Part shown: in pieces, positions 62,647 to 64,000 of the stretch
Position numbering within the stretch: the first letter of the stretch is position 1
How the letters are laid out: each line of letters opens with the position of its first letter
NCBI GenBank assembly: GCA_047633175.1
Contig: JBLIEQ010000014.1
Span: 43,674-107,673, forward strand
From: Motiliproteus sp047633175
Lineage (GTDB): Bacteria > Pseudomonadota > Gammaproteobacteria > Pseudomonadales > Balneatricaceae
DNA: 64,000 nt
Reading direction: 5' to 3'
Position numbers and translations under genes: made by a program
Notes under the pieces: generated by a model
What the model was told of the DNA's origin: nothing
The model's input: only the letters and a program-made list of their open reading frames with translations
Databases searched by the model: none

Positions 62647-63820
62647 CCCGGCGGGAGCGGCCGTGGCCTTCTATGCTCCGCTCAAGTCTCCCACTCACCC
62701 GACCCCGTCGGGAGACCGCTTACTGGCACGGTTACTGCTGCAGGCACTCAAACAGGCAGGGTTCTCCCCCCAGCTCGCCTCCCGCTTTCGCAGCTGGGAC
62801 GGCCGTGGTGACCCCGACCGTCAACAACGCCTTAAACGCGTCGCCCAACGACTGGCACAGCGGCTGATTCACCGCTACCAACAGCTTCCCCCCGCCCAGC
62901 GACCCCGGCTCTGGGTGACCTATCATCTGTACCATAAGGCACCCGACTGGATCGGCCCCCCGGTCGCGAAGGCGCTCGGCATTCCCTATGTGGTCGTCGA
63001 AGCATCCTACGCTGAAAAACAGCGCCATGGCCCCTGGCAGCAAGGGCTGGCCGACAGCCTCGCGGCCCTGCAACAGGCCGCGGCCATACTCTGTCTAAAT
63101 CCTGCCGACCGCCCTGGAATTGCATCGATCAGCGCCGCACCGCTGTATACGCTGGATCCCTTTCTCGACCTGGCACCTTTTCTCGACCTGGCACCGTCCC
63201 ACGTAATCGACCTGGCACCGTCCAATGCCAGGAGCACCTCTGTCCGGTCAACAGTCGCCCGCCGCTACCGGCTCGATCCGACCCAACCCTGGCTGATCTG
63301 CGTGGCAATGATGCGCCCCGGCGACAAGCAGCACTCCTACCGCCTGCTGGCCGAGGCCTTGCAACAGTGCCTCGACCAGCCCTGGCAGCTGCTGGTTGTC
63401 GGCGATGGCAGCGCACGCAGCCAGATCGAGACCTATTTCCAACCACTGGCCGAGCGCTGCTATTTTATCGGCCAGCGCTCGCAAGCGCAGCTACTGCCGT
63501 TATTGCAGGCCAGCGACCTGTTCGTCTGGCCCGCCGTTAACGAAGCCTTCGGCATGGCACTGCTTGAAGCCCAGGCAGCGGCAACCGCCGTGCTGGCCGG
63601 GGATGAAGGCGGTGTCAGTTCGATTATTGAGCATGAACGCAGCGGCTGGCTGGTTCCGGCGCGAGACCCGCTGGCATTTGCAGGCACGCTGGCACAACTG
63701 CTGGCAGATCCGCACAGGCTGGCCCAGGCGGGCATTGATGCTCAAACTCGGGTCAAAGAGTGCCACAGCCTGAAAGCCGCCGGGGATCGATTACGACAGC
63801 TACTCGGGCCGTTAATCTAG
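62627..63820 (+). CDS. Glycosyltransferase family 4-like
   Basis: 397 residues from ATG 62627 (MLPTASDPAG); TTG 62621 is possible. Overlap with the preceding gene suggests coupled translation. Seen: an N-terminal FYAPLKSPTHPTPSGDRLLARLL typical of GT4 acceptor domains, MRPGDKQHSYRLLAEAL, LLVVGDGSARSQIETYF, and the donor motif PAVNEAFGMALLEAQAAATAVLAGDEGG. A DLAP-containing insert (about 179-202) comes from a short DNA repeat. It probably works in the same glycan pathway as its neighbour. Confidence 0.88.
   Translation: MLPTASDPAGAAVAFYAPLKSPTHPTPSGDRLLARLLLQALKQAGFSPQLASRFRSWDGRGDPDRQQRLKRVAQRLAQRLIHRYQQLPPAQRPRLWVTYHLYHKAPDWIGPPVAKALGIPYVVVEASYAEKQRHGPWQQGLADSLAALQQAAAILCLNPADRPGIASISAAPLYTLDPFLDLAPFLDLAPSHVIDLAPSNARSTSVRSTVARRYRLDPTQPWLICVAMMRPGDKQHSYRLLAEALQQCLDQPWQLLVVGDGSARSQIETYFQPLAERCYFIGQRSQAQLLPLLQASDLFVWPAVNEAFGMALLEAQAAATAVLAGDEGGVSSIIEHERSGWLVPARDPLAFAGTLAQLLADPHRLAQAGIDAQTRVKECHSLKAAGDRLRQLLGPLI
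63162..63229 (+). repeat. In-frame 18-bp repeats within the second glycosyltransferase gene
   Basis: TTTCTCGACCTGGCACC occurs twice, then a diverged third copy ATCGACCTGGCACCGTCC. In protein this gives FLDLAP, FLDLAP, VIDLAPS. The repeats keep frame and enlarge a loop between the two Rossmann domains. Confidence 0.9.
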
Positions 63821-64000
63821 GCTCTGTACCCGTTAAGTGTTGCAGCAGTTAATTCTGAATTATTGTCTTTTCAATCAAACTCCGGTTCCGCCTCCCGGCG
63901 GCTTCATTTCTTTGTAGCGACAAAGAAAGCGAAGCAAAGAAAGCGCCCCCTACTAAACCGCCCTGCGGGTACGCGCCTGCGGCGCTATGAAATCCAGCCT
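63821..64000. repeat. Palindrome-containing conserved-looking intergenic sequence at window end
   Basis: TTTCTTTGT-AGCG-ACAAAGAAA (63907-63928) is a perfect 9-bp-arm palindrome, followed by AAGCGAAGCAAAGAAAGCG. Sequences of this shape, CTTT/AAAG-rich and ending in CGCCCCCT, recur around integration or repeat sites in many gammaproteobacterial genomes. No gene is visible before the window ends. Confidence 0.45.

Overview
The window is chromosomal DNA from a gammaproteobacterium, probably a marine or aquatic one of the Oceanospirillales type. The evidence is gene content: minCDE, prfB-lysS, rpsF-rpsR-DUF2232-rplI-dnaB, hemH-rlmB, E. coli-like bioA, tal, dusA, hrpB and fldB, together with a phasin and a BCCT-type transporter. 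The genus call is inference and weak. Most of the window is a moderately GC-rich core. Bases 1-6600 are visibly AT-rich and look like an accessory island. No rRNA gene, tRNA gene or CRISPR array was recognised.

Layout. (i) 1-6.5 kb: a cell-envelope module. On the minus strand lie an L,D-transpeptidase with an NTF2-like tail, an M99/M14-type carboxypeptidase and an ExeA/GspA-like AAA ATPase that carries the same kind of tail. Facing it on the plus strand is a second, decayed copy of the same operon. Its first two genes survive only as fragments, its ATPase is intact, and an IS21-family istB wreck sits between the two copies. (ii) 6.7-8.7 kb: minCDE. (iii) 8.8-20 kb: a truncated yaeQ copy, a BON-domain lipoprotein, yaeQ, ung, prfB-lysS, a Na+/H+ antiporter with a cyclic-nucleotide-binding domain, an orphan MlaC-like protein, fldB-dgkA, a phasin and gloA. 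(iv) 19-26.7 kb: bioA, a thioesterase, dnaB, the rpsF operon, rlmB and hemH. (v) 27-36.4 kb: a catabolic or transport regulon built from a TauE/SafE permease, DUF3726, a 573-residue unknown, a LysR regulator, an aldehyde dehydrogenase, a metal-site-altered dipeptidase homologue, a BCCT transporter and a RidA deaminase. The same 17-bp dyad stands upstream of both of its promoter regions. (vi) 36.7-51 kb: ordinary core and accessory genes (VOC protein, adk, MFS transporter, single-domain globin, hrpB, GIY-YIG-like protein, binding protein, nucleoside-gate protein, dusA, tal, two permeases). (vii) 51.5-57.6 kb: a four-gene peptide/opine-type ABC importer with overlapping genes and a 30-codon chimeric mini-ORF at one junction. 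(viii) 57.7-63.8 kb: cvfB, an ABC exporter-like protein whose nucleotide-binding domain has lost all its catalytic motifs, and two divergent glycosyltransferases.

The strongest candidates for undescribed biology are the duplicated Csd4/Csd6/ExeA-like envelope module, the dyad-controlled DUF3726/dipeptidase/BCCT regulon, the pseudo-ATPase ABC protein beside glycosyltransferases, and the chimeric mini-ORF. All functional statements rest on reading motifs by eye; no database search was run.
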